This document shows, piece by piece, positions 1 through 9,960 of a stretch of DNA of 64,000 nt. Where the stretch lies: contig MOWL01000006.1 in NCBI GenBank assembly GCA_002110485.1, positions 1 through 64,000 of the forward strand, written 5' to 3'. The stretch comes from Emergomyces orientalis (taxonomy: Eukaryota > Ascomycota > Eurotiomycetes > Onygenales > Ajellomycetaceae). The stretch's first letter is position 1. Each line of letters starts with the position of its first letter. The position numbers and the translations under genes were made by a program. The notes beneath the pieces are model-generated. The model worked only from the letters and a program-made list of their open reading frames with translations. It did no database searches and was not told the origin of the DNA.

Positions 1-29
1 AGTTATGTCTAGGTGTCGTACACAGGCTC

Positions 30-1002
30 CGTACGACTGGAGTAAATAGAAATTATACATACCTGCCTGCCACCCTGCCAGAAAGAAAGAAGAAAAGAAA
101 AGAAAAGGAGAGATCGTACGTACCAGAGAGAAAAGCTATTCCAGAACTATAGGAGCAGCAGGTGTTGAACCAGCTGTGAGCAGCTGCTGCCCAGGGGGCC
201 CCCCATCTGCCGTTGAGGCCACCCTCATCATCATCATCATCGTCCAAGTCTATCACTTCTATACCCCCATCTCGTACGGAGCAGCGAGCGGCATGATCCC
301 GCCACTTGCAGTTGCCACAGGCTCCACCAAAGTGGCCAGGCACACGGCGGCATTCTGGGAATGGACGAAAACCTGGGCCACCCAGGCAGGCAGTGCATGC
401 GTGTGGCTCCGGCCGGCCACGAGATTGTATGAGGAGAGCATTGATGTATGACTGACGATGGCTTCGAACCTGCACCTCAGTTATGGCGCCTCGTACGAAC
501 ACCACATCTTGTCCAGGGAGTGCCAGAACTGCACTGGACTGCGGACTGTGGGCAAAGGGGTTCAGCTGTTGACCAGCGATGAAGAGGGTGCGATAGGGGT
601 CCTGGGACGATCGAGGCCGAGAAACGCGAGAGCCCTATATCGTACGAAGAAGAGATGATTAGCCTTGTGATTCCTAGCTGATGAAGCAAACCTACCTGAG
701 CTTCGTACGTACATGGTTGATGTGATGACTTGTTGAAAGAGGAAGAAGAAGAAGAGAGAGAAGAGAAGAGAGAGAGATGTTGTGATTTTTAAAGTAGTGA
801 AATTTCTAAATAGGAAGTTGTGAGGGAATGATTCTATTCACTGCAACTACAATATGGCTTCGTACGGAATCAACCACGGTGAGAGCAAGTACGAGCAGTA
901 TGCTCAGCACTTCGGCATATACTACAAAGTCGAGGAGCTCGTCGTCTAGCTATAACCTTCTCAGTGCCAGTTTCAGTTGTCTGAGCTTCCACAGTTCGTA
1001 CG
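30..1002. repeat. Cluster of eight CGTACG palindromes
   Basis: The palindromic hexamer CGTACG occurs at 30, 115, 273, 492, 641, 704, 861 and 997, usually as TTCGTACGG, CTCGTACG or ATCGTACGA. A random 1-kb stretch should hold far fewer than one. The hits lie in both the putative coding parts and the spaces between. No binding protein is known to me for this motif; it could be a regulatory site array or an ancestral repeat. Confidence 0.6.
53..505 (-). CDS. DUF3716-like cysteine-rich protein, gene limits unclear
   Basis: The frame carries a cysteine pattern, ACTACLGG then FPECRRVPG, then GACGNCKW and a final C, followed by an acidic run of eight D residues near IEVIDLD. From what I know of the family this order (CxxC, GxF..C, CxNC.W, C) matches DUF3716, a small zinc-binding-like module common in Onygenales and Aspergillus orphan genes. 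The part after about position 190 (toward 53) is hydrophobic and low in complexity and may be intron or UTR. The first codon is uncertain, since upstream exons may exist between 505 and 1163. Function is unknown. Confidence 0.45.
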   Translation of the reverse strand: MVFVRGAITEVQVRSHRQSYINALLIQSRGRPEPHACTACLGGPGFRPFPECRRVPGHFGGACGNCKWRDHAARCSVRDGGIEVIDLDDDDDDEGGLNGRWGAPWAAAAHSWFNTCCSYSSGIAFLSGTYDLSFSFLFFFLSGRVAGRYV

Positions 1003-1163
1003 GAATCTCTACCATCATTATTCTCACTGTTATCATCTCTTTGTACATGACCAGCTGCACCTCCCACAGCGATGGCGATGGAGATGGAGTTGACAAAGGC
1101 GATCTGCTGCCAAGCAGAAGTGCGGGTCAACATATCAGGAAGCCTGAAGACGATCTCATCCAT
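870..1163 (-). CDS. Small protein ending in a zinc-knuckle-like motif
   Basis: The 97-residue frame starts at an ATG and ends with CSICRSAEHTARTCSHRG, a CxxCxxxxHxxxxC zinc-knuckle-like arrangement directly before the stop. In fungi such an end, often written as CGxCGxxGHNxRTC, closes transposon-derived proteins, so this could be the tail of a decayed element. It could instead be the first exon of the cysteine-rich gene downstream on the same strand. No other domain is visible. I hold this call weakly. Confidence 0.3.
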   Translation of the reverse strand: MDEIVFRLPDMLTRTSAWQQIAFVNSISIAIAVGGAAGHVQRDDNSENNDGRDSVRTVEAQTTETGTEKVIARRRAPRLCSICRSAEHTARTCSHRG

Positions 1164-1370
1164 GATCCTAGGCCATCACTGGTCCCTTTGCTGGGTGATG
1201 AAAATCGCGATTCCCTTGACTTAGAGCCTTTTCAGGGCCTCGACGGGAGGCTGACGCCCTATATAAGCTTAACATTGGCCACGTAATCTTCATTTCTACT
1301 GCTTGACTGGATAATGTCAAGTAGTGCTACAGGCTATCTTGCTACTCAACGTCACCTCTTAAGCAATAGT

Positions 1371-1422
1371 TTACAATGATCATTTATCGGCAAACTATAT
1401 AATTAATTTTCTTTGAAGAGGA
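1371..1422. repeat. Third copy of the 3' flank of the Zn2Cys6 duplicate block
   Basis: This AT-rich stretch (TTTACAATGATCATTTATCG...) matches 7861-7925 and 24531-24605, where it sits just beyond the 3' ends of the two Zn2Cys6 gene copies. Here no regulator gene is attached, so it looks like the remaining edge of a further copy of the block. Confidence 0.5.
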
Positions 1423-1439
1423 CTGACAGTTATCTTGGT

Positions 1440-1625
1440 ATTGGCAAAAGAGCTGGGAGGTGATGATAGTAGCTCTGTGGCTATGAAAAAGTACTCATAA
1501 GTTGATGTCAGAAAACGTTACATACAAAAAAAACCATTACCAATGGTTAGATAGTGAACACCAAAATATTTGGTCTACATGTTGAATGTAGATTACAGGT
1601 TGAATGCATGCGTCGAATTGAGGAC
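1440..1625. repeat. Dispersed repeat, copy 1 (pair with 35666-35850)
   Basis: About 185 bases, from GGGAGGTGATGATAGTAGC to GAATGCATGCGTCGAATT, recur in the same orientation at 35666-35850 with scattered substitutions. The repeat abuts the 3' side of the EST1-like fragment. No coding potential or terminal inverted repeats were seen in the shared part. Confidence 0.65.
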
Positions 1626-1739
1626 TGAATGGAGTAAAGCAGAGGGAGCGGAGTGGAGGAGGAAAGAAAAATGGGTGGAGAGAGCTGAACAAAAAAAAGA
1701 GAAAAGAAGATTAACAAACATGGTCACCAACTCGGCCCG

Positions 1740-1973
1740 GATCTTTTCGTCATGAACATCACTCAATACAGCTTCTCCGCATCTAGCCAGATGGCCACGC
1801 ATTTTAATCCATGTTTTTTCAAAAGTAGGTAGATATTTCACAAATTCAAGAATTAGAGAATATGCATAGTGGATGAATAGCAACATGTGATCCGGGTATG
1901 TGGGAGGTGCGAACTTAAAAGCTTCAAAAATGGCTGGATACCAATCTGCCACATTCTGGTAGGCAATGAACAT
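1740..1973 (-). pseudogene. Fragment of an EST1-like TPR/DNA-binding domain protein
   Basis: Residues such as FAPPTYPDHMLLFIHYAY and EFVKYLPTFEKTWI, followed by GHLAR, resemble my memory of the EST1 DNA/RNA-binding domain in ascomycete telomerase-activating EST1 relatives, where the last segment reads ECLGDLARYRMAI. The frame has lost the usual continuation (WY..AA and the following helices) and runs into repeat sequence, so it is a short remnant of a gene several times longer. The first codon (ATG at 1973) may be internal. No partner exon was found on the upstream side. The family call rests on memory alone. Confidence 0.4.
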
Positions 1974-2056
1974 TTATTGGGAATTTGTTGAAGATCCAGA
2001 TTAGCGGACGGGTGTTGCGTAGCTATAAAGATATCACAATACTCTCCAGTAGAACT

Positions 2057-3373
2057 TTATGAGAAGAGTTCAAAAGTTGCCATTGGTGCATCAGTGAAAT
2101 GTTCCGTTGGTTTGGAGAGCCGCTGCTCTTTGCATTTCTCCTCAGCTTTATCAAGGTTGAAAAGTATGTGTTCAGCCTGATGCGCTAATTCTTCGCCCGA
2201 TATCGTGGTCAATCGAAAAAAAGGTATTCCGGGGCAGTCACACCACGGTTCGGGTTTCATTTGATACTTTTTAATCGTCCAGTCGAAGATATAGTCATTC
2301 TGGAATCTCTCGCGCGCAAACAAATCGCGGAAGATCTTTCGGAGGTAGGAGTAGTCTGGCTTTTCTTGATGGAAAGGGATTGACAGTACGTGAAGAAGGT
2401 AGAGAATTCAGCGGGCGATCCACTGCAGAGTTGGCTGATGGGAATATCCTGTTTTTTCTTCAAGATGAGATTGTGATCCTCCCGCTCTGTCGGAGCAGTC
2501 GGGTCTAGCCACGGAAGAGACCCATGAAGTAAATACAGCAACGTATAGCCAAGAGCCTCCATATCGTCACGAGGAGATTGCTCCAGTCCTAAAATGAGCA
2601 TTGATACTAGCAAAGCAGGCAGTGCCAGTGTTCAGTGTTTCACAAGCTGAACCTTCAAGATCGTATTCCTTGGCCACCGCAAACCCAATAGCGTGAACTT
2701 GATTTCCGCACTTTCCAATACCCATTAGAAAGTTGTCGGGCCTGACATCGCGATGAAGAAAAGACTTTTTATGAATGCCTTCAAGGCAGGATATAAGTTG
2801 CTCAGCCAATGAAAGCACAGTCTTCAGAGTGAATTTCCTGTCACAGAAGATGAAAAGGTCCTCCAGAGTAGGGCCAAGTAGATCAATAACCATGGCCTGA
2901 TAGTCATCTGCGGGCATGCCAAACCAATGAATAAAAGGGATTCCGACACCACCACTGAGGTGTCTGTAGACACGGGACTCATGCTGTAGCAGTCCGGCAT
3001 TGTCGTACTCGATCTTGATGGCAACTTCTTGTCCGGAGATAGTATTGATGCCTATTCAGAGGTGTAAGACAGGATGATCAGGGAAGTTGGTAAAGGATGG
3101 GCTGCTTACCAGTATAGATGTTACCGTGACTTCCCTTCCCTATCATTTTGTCAATTTCGTATTTATCGATGTATAGTTTCTGAAATGTAGGGTTAATTTC
3201 ATGTCCTTCAGTGTCAATGGCACAATGCTCACTGGAATATCCTTCAAATGAGGTCCCGCAGTGGCGACAGCTTGTTCCTCACAATCGACCAAATCAGTGG
3301 CAGCGCTTCGAGCAGAGAGGCTTGCCCCATGATCGATTGTGTCGTGGGTGATATCGCTAGGTTTTTTAGACAT
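2057..3373 (-). pseudogene. Casein kinase 1-like gene, frameshifted and lacking DFG
   Basis: The gene starts at ATG 3373. It has an intron of 53 nt (GTGAGC..TTTCAG) before KLYIDKYEIDKMIGKGSHG, the CK1 glycine loop, and a second intron (GTAAGC..GAATAG) inside the conserved YTGIN segment. The VAIKIEYDN lysine and HRDVRPDN catalytic loop are present. The DFG motif reads GFA, so the metal-binding aspartate is lost. One extra base after ASINAH (about 2596) and a second indel before the segment PDYSYLRK (about 2350) break the frame, yet the remaining pieces, such as EQSPRDDMEALGY and NDYIFDWT, still follow CK1 order. CK1 enzymes phosphorylate Ser/Thr in DNA repair, Wnt-like and trafficking pathways; this copy should be inactive. 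Sequencing error could explain the frameshifts but not the missing Asp. Confidence 0.75.
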
Positions 3374-4364
3374 TTTGAATGAGTTTGGCCGAATGGCAAT
3401 ATGTCTATTCTTTTGATGTATGGTTTTCTTGGTCTGCTCCAGAAAGGGGAACGAAAATTAAGGTTCAAGAGACTGCCTGAGTTGCAAGATAACCGGGGAA
3501 ATATGATGGGTGATATGCTTTATAAAGACAATACGCATCATCTTCGGCCCTGAAAAAGAAATGTGCACAGCAATCTCTGTTCAATACTGAAACAGTTAGC
3601 AATTTAATATTAGGGGCATCACAACCAGGGTCAGCTGCCCGCCATTTGCGCGAACCAGTTGCAAACCTAGTACCCTGACTTTTCACCTCCTAACGCCACT
3701 CAGACAGAAATATTGGTCCTATCAGACGGAGGGTATGGATTGGCATGGGACAATATAGCCAAACCCGGATTGTATAATCCCAGGTTCGCAGCAACTGAAT
3801 TTGTGGCTACTCAATACACATTCAGGCGGGCAGAGCAGCGATGCACCTCTCAGCCTACTGCAGCTGGATCACACTTGTAGTTTCTCAACCATTGATCCGG
3901 TTGGGTAATATAGTTAGCAATCAGGCAATTTGAGCATGGGGTGGATACTGTTTTTGCGGTGTAAGTCTCCAGAATGCCGCTCCATTACGCCTTGCAGATA
4001 AATCACCCATCCTTAATCCCGCATCCCATACGCTACTATCCATTCCACAACAGGAGTCTGGTAAACCCGGAAATCTTATAGAAGCTGCCTATCTTGTGGT
4101 AGTTGTTGTGGCCCATCTGCCATGTGGGCATTAGTCCATCAATAACCCCCATGATTTATCGATTTTTATCCTTGAACACGCTCCCACTTTGTGTCCATCA
4201 CTCCACTTTCCCTTTTCTCTTCACAGAGAGTATGCGTCTCTGAGCTGCTTCATTCAGCATACCTGCCATATCTATCTGTAAGGAAGAAGCCCCCACACTT
4301 TTCCACATAGATTTAAATCTCAAGCTTACAGGTCAGGCGAGATAGAGACCAGCATTCACTCAAA
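3374..4364. other. Intergenic, no gene seen
   Basis: Both strands lack a credible coding exon. The right half is the upstream region of the F-box gene; there are T/C-rich stretches near 4180-4220 and an ATAGATTTAAAT element about 50 bases before its start codon. Confidence 0.5.
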
Positions 4365-5150
4365 ATGGGCGACAAACTGCCGGTTGAGTTGGTGGGACAG
4401 ATTGCTCAGAACATGAACAAGAAGGATCTGAAAAATCTTATGAAAGTCTCCTGGAAGTTCCGCTCTGCTGTCGAACCAATGATATACGAGGGGATCAGTT
4501 TGACCTGCCCTGCAGTATTGGCCTTGCTGAGGGCCATCCATGAACGGCCTCGTATGGTTTCGCGCACCGAAACGCTTAAGATATCCGAGACGGAGGACCA
4601 GACAATTGATGCAACGGAGCTTGTTCAAATGGCTGGATTAAACGCACAGTCAACTGGGAATCAAATCATCTCGCACCTGCTATCCAAATTGCCTAATCTC
4701 CACTCCTTTTGCTTCCGCTCTTTCAAAAGTGATTTTGGTCATATTATAAACCGTGTGGACAGAAAACCTCTTGATTTTTCCAGTCTAAGAAAGATTGTAA
4801 CACTTCAGTTGCCGGTGCATTGTCTGCTCACATTTCCAACACCAGTTTTGCCTGTGACACTGGAATGCCTCAAAGTGAGAGACGCTGAGTCGGTCAATGG
4901 AGAAAATCTTATAAAAATGCTGGTCAATTATATCAAGCAGAAGCCTGTTGGGGGTACAGACACATGGGCGCTAAAATTCATTACTATTGTCTCGAATATT
5001 GGTTCCTGCACGTATTCCAGAGCAGAGCAGAGGGATATTTCTGAAGATAACACAGCCGAGCTGAGGGCTATCTGCAATGATAAAGGGGTGAAATTGCACT
5101 GGCGTAGGATTGTTGTTATGACGTGTGGTCGTGAACCTTGGGCATATTAG
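4365..5150 (+). CDS. F-box domain protein
   Basis: This intronless frame encodes 261 residues from an ATG in good context (AAAATGG). Residues 5-44 (LPVELVGQIAQNMNKKDL then LMKVSWKFRSAVEPMIYEGI) match the F-box helix pattern LPxEL...I...L..L..V...F. F-box proteins bind Skp1 and present substrates to SCF ubiquitin ligases. The remaining 215 residues hold leucine-spaced segments such as LLSKLPNLHSFCF and LPVTLECLKVRD, which look like irregular leucine-rich repeats used for substrate binding, as is common in fungal F-box families. The substrate cannot be inferred. Its neighbours are a broken kinase and an AAA ATPase, so no pathway is implied. Confidence 0.75.
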   Translation: MGDKLPVELVGQIAQNMNKKDLKNLMKVSWKFRSAVEPMIYEGISLTCPAVLALLRAIHERPRMVSRTETLKISETEDQTIDATELVQMAGLNAQSTGNQIISHLLSKLPNLHSFCFRSFKSDFGHIINRVDRKPLDFSSLRKIVTLQLPVHCLLTFPTPVLPVTLECLKVRDAESVNGENLIKMLVNYIKQKPVGGTDTWALKFITIVSNIGSCTYSRAEQRDISEDNTAELRAICNDKGVKLHWRRIVVMTCGREPWAY

Positions 5151-5321
5151 ATGCGGTTGGTCGCGTTCTAACTGTATTTTAACAATTTGCTGAGACAACC
5201 ACATTCTGGAACACATTTTGTGCCACTGCACTGATTTAAGTATGGTAAATTACCTCCGAGACAAACAAGACAGACACATCCAAAAAGTGGTGAAGTACGG
5301 AGAATGAAGTAGTTATTATTA

Positions 5322-5461
5322 CACCATGACCTTGGCCACTTTGCACCACTAGGCTAACTTAGTAGGGAAAAGTACCTTTAAGACAAACAAGACAAACACG
5401 AAAAGGTACCCCTTCTCATACTAAATTAGCCTAGTGGTACAAAGTGGCCAAAGGTCGTGGT
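5322..5461. repeat. Foldback (MITE-like) inverted repeat
   Basis: The stretch 5322-5379 (CACCATGACCTTGGCCACTT..) is an imperfect reverse complement of 5402-5461 (..AAGTGGCCAAAGGTCGTGGTG), with a loop of about 22 bases. Arms are close to 58 bases with few mismatches and small indels. A loop motif, AAGACAAACAAGACAAACAC, is echoed outside the arms at about 5256-5275. It lies between the F-box gene and the 3' end of the AAA gene. It could be a small foldback element or a strong RNA hairpin. I saw no clear target-site duplication. Confidence 0.65.
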
Positions 5462-5623
5462 GTGGCCAAGTTCATGATGAAATACATTATCATCGCCAAA
5501 AGTATAACATATAGAAAAAAACCCTCCAAAGGAAAAGGTCTATGACAGAAAAGGTCTTAACATAAAAACTCTCGGAACATATGCTCACTATTACAGTACT
5601 CCATGCTGAGATTCCCGTGCCAT

Positions 5624-6925
5624 TCATTCATTTACCCAGTTGTCTGCGTTGATCAAAGCGGCTTCCATGCTATGCTTGTGCTGAACCAAATATTCCTGAA
5701 TTTCAGCCGGAGAGAATTTTGATGAAGGAATCACATTCGAGAATTCCTTTGCTTTTTCAATTATATCTTCCGCCGGCTGATTTTGAGGAGAGTACATCTG
5801 GATAAAGATGTCATTGATTTGCTGTTCATTTGCCAAACCAAACTCAATTGACAGATCAACGCGCCCTGGTCGAGTAAGCGCAGGGTCCAGTTGATTTGGG
5901 TGATTCGTTGTCATAACCAGTATCCTTCCCCTACTAGATATCATACCATCAATCGCATTCAAAAGGCCAGCAAGTGTCACGCCGTTTTTTGATTTCGGGC
6001 GAACACCGGATTCTTTGATGAAATCGCGGGTGACATCAGAAGCATCAACATCTTCTATGCAAACCAGGGAGGGGCTTGGGAGAAGAGACATCAAGAGAAG
6101 TAATGCCTTATCGGTGAGCATTTCGTCCTTCAGGGATATGAAATGAATATCAAGTGAAAAGTGACTTGCTAAAGCGAGAGCTAGGCTGGTTTTTCCAGTG
6201 CCGGGAGGGCCATGAAACAAATACCCTCGACGGTAAGGTTTTCCTCGCGCCTTGTACCATTCTGAACTCGACAGGAATTCCGCCACATCCATTATTAGAG
6301 AGCTCTTACGTTGTTGCTCCAGCACGACTGAACCCAAAGAACGAGGGAACTGGTGTGAGATGAGCCGCCATGGAAAATATGTCTCCACCAGATTTTTATG
6401 CTGTGGATACATCACGGATGTATACTTGTTCTCAGTCAGATACTGAACCCGTACTTCACTGACAAACTTTTCTAGTGGTTCCCGAGACCAGCCGAGGACT
6501 GTGAGCACCAGTCGTCCGGTGCTTGGTGCAAGATGGATCCATTGTCCTCCGTACCGGAACCATGCGTCCCCACCACATGGCTGAAATCTCAGTCTCCTTC
6601 CATAGGGGTCACCTTTCTTTCGGTGATCCCAGTCGTTGTGCCCTTCCGTCAGCACCTGTATCGAGCGGCTTTGTATTTGCATATGCTCTCTGGAGTACCA
6701 TGTTATAGCCCTACCAACCTCATCTGCAGTGTGCACTTCAAGTGATACTGTACAACGATCCCAAAAGAGTTGAAATAGACTTCTCACACCCGCTAACGCG
6801 TCTCGGGTGCGCGAAAGAATTAAAAGAAAATGGGGGAGGATCAAATATTTTTTGAAAAAAGGGTAGCACTTTGTAAAATATAAGAGTACTCTCTTGAGTT
6901 CGGTCGACTGAATGGTTTTTGCCAT
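5624..6925 (-). CDS. BCS1-like AAA ATPase (single copy type)
   Basis: A 433-residue intronless protein. Residues about 60-200 fit the BCS1 N-terminal domain. The AAA module follows: Walker A GPPGTGKT at 239-246, Walker B LVCIEDVD at 287-294, sensor-1 MTTN near 338-341 and RPGRVD at 352-357. Mitochondrial Bcs1 translocates folded Rieske protein across the inner membrane. It is about this size with an N-terminal transmembrane anchor. Filamentous fungi carry many divergent paralogues of unknown role. The hydrophobic stretch around residues 13-37 could be the membrane anchor. It shares the layout but little close sequence with the two other BCS1-like genes at 9961 and 27761, so it is an older paralogue. 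All catalytic motifs look intact. Confidence 0.85.
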   Translation of the reverse strand: MAKTIQSTELKRVLLYFTKCYPFFKKYLILPHFLLILSRTRDALAGVRSLFQLFWDRCTVSLEVHTADEVGRAITWYSREHMQIQSRSIQVLTEGHNDWDHRKKGDPYGRRLRFQPCGGDAWFRYGGQWIHLAPSTGRLVLTVLGWSREPLEKFVSEVRVQYLTENKYTSVMYPQHKNLVETYFPWRLISHQFPRSLGSVVLEQQRKSSLIMDVAEFLSSSEWYKARGKPYRRGYLFHGPPGTGKTSLALALASHFSLDIHFISLKDEMLTDKALLLLMSLLPSPSLVCIEDVDASDVTRDFIKESGVRPKSKNGVTLAGLLNAIDGMISSRGRILVMTTNHPNQLDPALTRPGRVDLSIEFGLANEQQINDIFIQMYSPQNQPAEDIIEKAKEFSNVIPSSKFSPAEIQEYLVQHKHSMEAALINADNWVNE

Positions 6926-7429
6926 TTTTATTCTCAGTCAGAGCGGGAGTACGATTTCACCTGTTAGAAATTTGCAAACCTTGCCATGAGTTGGCATGGA
7001 CAGTGGTACACCAGCCCCTTTATAATGATTACCACATCACTCAACTGTTTCACTCGCTATGCTACAATGCTTTTCACAGGTTTTGTTTTATGTTTCTCTC
7101 TTTTTTTCTTTTCATTTTTGTCTCCCGCTTCTGAGAAGCCAGTTGCCTTCCCTCAAAATAAATTGCTTTTTCCACAGGCAATTTGGTGTACAAAGATTTA
7201 TGCAGGGAAGATAGGGGCAAGCCACTAGCCTTGTATTAGAGCATAGAAAGCCGTGCCTGTGCATCTGTTCTGAATGCAGGCATGGATTGGAGGTCACTCG
7301 GGTTGCCACATTGACGGTCTGCACGCCAGCTGTGATGCGCCTTTGCTCCCTGACTCATTGCTCTTCCAACTAGCATTGCCGAAATGAGGATGGTGCTGGC
7401 TGCTATCACACTGAGCTCAGTGTGCAAGG
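6926..7429. other. Intergenic, no gene seen
   Basis: This is the upstream region of the BCS1-like gene. It holds a T-rich tract near 7085-7125 and no credible exon. Confidence 0.5.
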
Positions 7430-7800
7430 TGCAGCCAGGGGTGCCAGACTGTGTCGAGGGCACGGGAAACTTGTGTTGATCACCCTGGGAGAGGATACCT
7501 CAATCCCCGAAGGCGAGTGCATATACATGCACAGCCTGAGTGCGTGCAATATTCATGCAAAGGGATCATCACCTCGATACTAATTGAGGCCAAATTTTGA
7601 ACCTCGCTGCTTTTGGCTATAAGAGATGCTTCACCGCTCGCTCGTTGCCTTGTTTGAGTACAAACCGGTCATCCATGTTGGCCAGTAAGCAGATCCCGTG
7701 GCTGCATGCGAAGGGATATGCTTACTAGTATCATACAAAGCTGGTTTTATTCCTTTGCCATAGCGAATTGCTAGCGATACTTCGTGCCCTTTGGCCAGCC
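7430..7800. repeat. Dispersed repeat, copy 1 of 3
   Basis: This stretch matches, in inverted orientation, 12060-12340 and 29900-30290. The best conserved part reads TATAAGAGATGCTTCACCGC followed by TCGCTCGTTGCCTTG. The three copies differ by many substitutions, so they are old. No intact coding frame is shared by all three. It may be a decayed element or a duplicated promoter region. Confidence 0.6.
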
Positions 7801-7976
7801 CACGCTTTTTTCCTTGCAATCTACATACGCGTTGCTCCCCACCATGTAATGCGATATTTCATAATTTACAATAATCATTTTATTGGCAAACTTTATTTTC
7901 TTTGGAAGATAATAAAGTAGGGTCATTTGGTAGCAGACATGAGAGATCTAAGTGGGCTACTCTCCTTACATAATAA

Positions 7977-9118
7977 CTAACCAACACCGAGCATTGCAGC
8001 TGGTTCAAGAATATCGAAATCCAGGGGGTTAAAATTATTCCAAATCTCATCAGGCACCCTGTAAATATCATCGGGCACGTTATAGTTATTCCCACGAAGA
8101 TGCAATGTCACAGTTAGATTGTCGCCCAGGGTAAAATTCGAAACTGTCTTCAGATGCCAACATTTTTCCGGCCAGCACTTCAAGGGTGACAAACACCCGT
8201 GGAACACCTTTTTTTTGAATAAAAGTGATACACGACTTATGCGACCTCGAGGGGTATATAACAGAGGTGTTGACAGCAGTCCTCTCAATCGTGCGGAGAG
8301 GACATTGATGGTATCATTCAATCTTTCCACAGATAATTGTGGAAATTTATTTTCTCTGACAATTTTTACCAAACATAGCGCATATGGTAATGCCATAGGT
8401 CCGTCAACCTCATCTTCGGAGAACACATCAAGAATACCCTTCAGCTGAGGAGTATGATCCTTTAGATATTTCAGCCGGTCTTGAAGTACGGGGTCTGAGA
8501 TGAGAACAATGTATCCAGAGAGAACACTTTCATTGCCGCCCCATTTCTATTTAGAATTAGTATTTTGGTGATATCATTCCAGATGTACTTCATACATCAC
8601 CATGGATATCCGGATATTTGGAAGGATCAGCTTCATCGATGTGGTACAGGCCATTGCTGGAGGTATGGAACTCAGATTGAAGTGGGAGCTTGCCACCAGA
8701 AGTGGTGGGATAAGGTTCAGCATTCTTGTCTAAGTTAGCAGTGTTTTTCTAAGTAGGTGAAGAACAGCAGACTCACCATTGCAAGAGATTGTGAGGATGT
8801 GTGAAACTCAGTTTGCAAATCCACAGAATTAATGCTGGGTGAAGTTGGATTCTTATATGGCAATGACTGTGAGCTGGAGACACAGTTGTTTAGGGTTGCA
8901 TCTGATATGTTTCTTTGTGCTGCATCCATTTCTCTTCTAAAAGCTTTATACTTTCTCTCTGCAAAGCCAGACTCTATCTGGCTGGGGTCAACGAAGCACC
9001 ATCACAGTACAAGCCCCTTTTAATGCAATTGTGGTGGGCCGGTGCTGCTTCACCACATCTGACATGTCTTTCTTTGCAGGTCGAACAGCCAGTGAAAGTT
9101 CTACAATGCCATCTTCAC
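7977..9118 (-). pseudogene. Zn2Cys6 transcription factor gene, copy A, broken
   Basis: The N-terminal exon reads TFTGCSTCKERHVRC, then a stretch ending CIKRGLYCDG, which is a Zn2Cys6 DNA-binding cluster. The fourth cysteine is replaced (APAHHNC instead of the APACLHC of copy B). An in-frame stop precedes the cluster (TGA where copy B has CGA). A 22-base deletion after CDG shifts the frame. Two introns can still be read, GTGAGT..CTAACTTAG (about 47 nt) and GTATGA..CTAATTCTAAATAG (about 49 nt), followed by the long last exon with GPMALPYALCLVKIV and LLSTPLLYTPRGRISRVSL. This would have been a pathway-type fungal regulator. Copy B lies at 24718-25963, next to the same AAA gene. Confidence 0.7.
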
Positions 9119-9960
9119 TGATGTATTGAACAAGCTGTTGGCTGTCTTGCGCCCGGGGAATTCAGAGGTAAATTAGATGGCAGAGCAAGCATTGTGTTTG
9201 GACAGAATTTCTTCTGAGTTTATATAGTACTTCGCCCTGCTGGAGTTGATATTTGCATGGCCTTTCATTACCCAATAAACAACAAAGCCACGGGAGCGAG
9301 GGCTGAGGGTATCAAGCAGCTATCTTCCTGTCTTTTTTGCTTAAATTTCCATATTTACTACTTCTTTTAGTCCTAGGGACCCTACCACGAGTAGGGGCAA
9401 GGATATTTACAATGAACGCTGCTCATATGGGAACTCTCTATTTATTCTTTCCACTCTGAGGATTTTGGAAACCCTCCTCCTTCCCAACCAGCCTCGGAAA
9501 TCAGACACCTGGTGAACAAGAAGCGGAAAGAGGTAAAATATTTACTGGCTTCTACCTTTTACAGCATACAAAAATCTTGCAGCCATCCTTGTAAATCCGA
9601 CTCAATCACTTTCTCAACTTTGTGACTTTGTGCGGCTATTTCTGCAAAAGCAGGGTGCTGAAAAGCCAGCTGCTTGATATGTATACCAAACTTTGGGAAA
9701 TTGGGACTATAGACATCGTGTTTGTTTATGGATAGTGACAGCAACAGCGAGGCTAGGCTTCTTTAATGCCTCTATTAACTCAAATTTGGCCACATAATCT
9801 ATTGTAATGGCTGCTACCAAGATAATAGGGAGCCGTGCTATTGTTTTGCGAGGAACAGTAGTGAATCCACAAGATCGACAAACAAGAGAGAGGATAGAAA
9901 GACAATAACAAACAAACAACAGACAGAAAGTACAAAAATAGTGTAATTCAATTGTGAGGC
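9119..9960. other. Intergenic part of the duplicated block
   Basis: This stretch is alignable with 25880-26575 plus 27420-27760 of the second block. It holds no gene here, while the second block carries an extra gene (26599-27227) at the corresponding point near 9680. The sequence adjoining the AAA gene is a conserved hydrophobic-looking frame in both copies but has no conserved start, so I treat it as 3' flank. Confidence 0.5.

Noticed and set aside
461..480. GGTTCGAA-like T-loop, possible tRNA gene on the minus strand
   Set aside because: The stem bases around the loop do not pair and no acceptor or anticodon arm could be drawn.
2567..2640. An intron explaining the frame change in the CK1-like gene
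   Set aside because: The only GT..AG pair restoring frame would remove the conserved GTxxxASIN segment and has a poor donor; a single-base insertion is simpler.
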